DNA from: ZLKRG08 sp046094385
Lineage (GTDB): Bacteria > Actinomycetota > Actinomycetes > Nanopelagicales > Nanopelagicaceae
Assembly (NCBI GenBank): GCA_046094385.1
Contig: JBJTHJ010000128.1
Coordinates: 1 to 24,227 of the forward strand
Direction: 5' to 3'
Length of the DNA stretch: 24,227 bases
How positions within the stretch are numbered: the first letter of the stretch is position 1; every line of letters begins with the position of its first letter. Of the stretch, positions 23,602 to 24,227 are shown piece after piece. The translations under genes and the position numbers were made by a program. The notes under the pieces were generated by a model that worked only from the letters and a program-made list of their open reading frames with translations, ran no database searches and was not told the DNA's origin.

Positions 23602-24227
23602 CCAAAATCTAAAAGCATCATCAACTTGTTTTGCCCAGGCTCGCTCATTGTGAGCTGCTTTCTTAAAAACTGTGCTGCGGTAATCTGAGCGCCAACCTAA
23701 CTCGCGCATCAATTTATCGGCATGATCTTGATCTGGTTTATAGGTGCTATCTAATTTTCTATCGCCTCGGCTCATCCAGATTTTATGGGAACCAGGTTTT
23801 GGTAACTCTTTTAGAATATGTTCGACTAGAGGTTTGCCGCCAAGTACCCAATGTGGTGAGAATGCCAATGCAGTCTTAATGAATTCGGGGCGTAGAGTGA
23901 GCGCATTTAGAGTTGCTAAGCCACCCATGCTCGAACCAATCATTGCAGTCTCTGAAAAGTTTGGCGTGAAATTCAGGAAGCTTGTGACGCTAGGCACTAT
24001 CTGTTCAGCGATTAATTTCTGGTAATCATCGCCACGCAGGTCACCAACTTGTAACTCAGTTTTCATTAAAGGCTGGATGCCTTTTTCAAATGCACCTTGT
24101 GGCGATAAATCCTTGGCTCGACCGTGGATATCGCTTTTAGAACCAGAATGAAAAATTGCGATGATGGCAGGTGGAGTAAGTCCATGCTCTTCAAAGACCT
24201 TTATGGCATTTTGTGCCATCCGCCAAG
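23590..24227 (-). CDS. Esterase-family alpha/beta hydrolase, 3' part (cut by window edge)
   Basis: The last 212 residues or so of an alpha/beta hydrolase of the putative-esterase (Fes/antigen 85-like) family. The frame stays open to the window edge, with Trp-Arg codons just before the ATG at 24219, so the true start lies beyond it. The nucleophile is in GSSMGG (Ser 97 counted from that ATG). The aspartate is in SRGDRKLD (D153) and the histidine in AAHNERAW (H190), completing the triad. The family includes enterochelin esterases and sugar or acyl esterases; the substrate here is unknown. Its position tail-to-tail with a secreted amylase (12-base overlap) is not evidence of shared function. Confidence 0.85.
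   Translation of the reverse strand, partial: WRMAQNAIKVFEEHGLTPPAIIAIFHSGSKSDIHGRAKDLSPQGAFEKGIQPLMKTELQVGDLRGDDYQKLIAEQIVPSVTSFLNFTPNFSETAMIGSSMGGLATLNALTLRPEFIKTALAFSPHWVLGGKPLVEHILKELPKPGSHKIWMSRGDRKLDSTYKPDQDHADKLMRELGWRSDYRSTVFKKAAHNERAWAKQVDDAFRFWLLN

Noticed and set aside
1..24227. CRISPR arrays, insertion sequences, integrases, toxin-antitoxin pairs, phage or defence genes
   Set aside because: None seen: no repeat-spacer pattern, no terminal inverted repeats flanking a transposase, and nearly the whole window is accounted for by housekeeping or metabolic genes.

Overview
The window reads as a continuous stretch of a streamlined, free-living actinobacterial chromosome. GroEL, the class-2 citrate synthase, the SerC subtype, the CspB-like protein and the DUF3027, DUF2530 and DUF5679 families are all typical of Actinobacteria. 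The base composition looks moderate (high 40s % GC by eye, not computed), intergenic gaps are only 0-260 bp, and many genes overlap by 1-4 bases. That combination fits the freshwater acI group (Nanopelagicales, e.g. Planktophila-like) best, but the genus is inference.

Layout. (1) Positions 1-9284, plus strand: the distal part of a complex I operon, nuoG (3' part only), nuoH, I, J, K, L, M and N, with start and stop codons touching or overlapping at nearly every junction. (2) 9302-10291: a long-chain polyprenyl diphosphate synthase, probably making the menaquinone side chain, i.e. the quinone that complex I reduces. (3) 10259-11922, minus strand: a RarD/EamA transporter, yajQ, a rho-independent terminator, and a 53-residue DUF5679 zinc-ribbon protein. 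(4) 12061-14905, plus strand: a promoter with a CIRCE operator, groEL, a DUF3027 gene overlapping groEL by one base, and a CspB-like cold-shock-domain protein with a helical tail. (5) 14932-16656: a PGPGW membrane protein, a convergent 59-residue DUF2530 membrane protein, and a divergent MFS transporter. (6) 16677-18458, minus strand: pdxH then serC, nine bases apart, linking formation of pyridoxal phosphate to a PLP enzyme. (7) 18530-19645: citrate synthase. (8) 19688-23601: two GH13 glycosidases joined by an ATGA overlap, the first without a signal peptide (cyclomaltodextrinase/neopullulanase-like), the second with one (secreted alpha-amylase). Together they suggest extracellular cleavage of alpha-glucans followed by intracellular processing. 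(9) 23590-24227, minus strand: the 3' part of an esterase-family alpha/beta hydrolase.

Two real small genes (DUF5679 and DUF2530) are easily missed because of their size. Several genes show a -10-like hexamer ending 5-7 bases before the start codon with no Shine-Dalgarno sequence, suggesting leaderless mRNAs. No gene-free stretch exceeds 300 bases. I saw no tRNA, rRNA, insertion sequence, CRISPR array, phage gene or attachment site. I found no clearly new multi-gene system; the most interesting points are the heat-shock-controlled coupling of groEL to an uncharacterised DUF3027 protein next to a cold-shock-domain protein, and the paired amylases.
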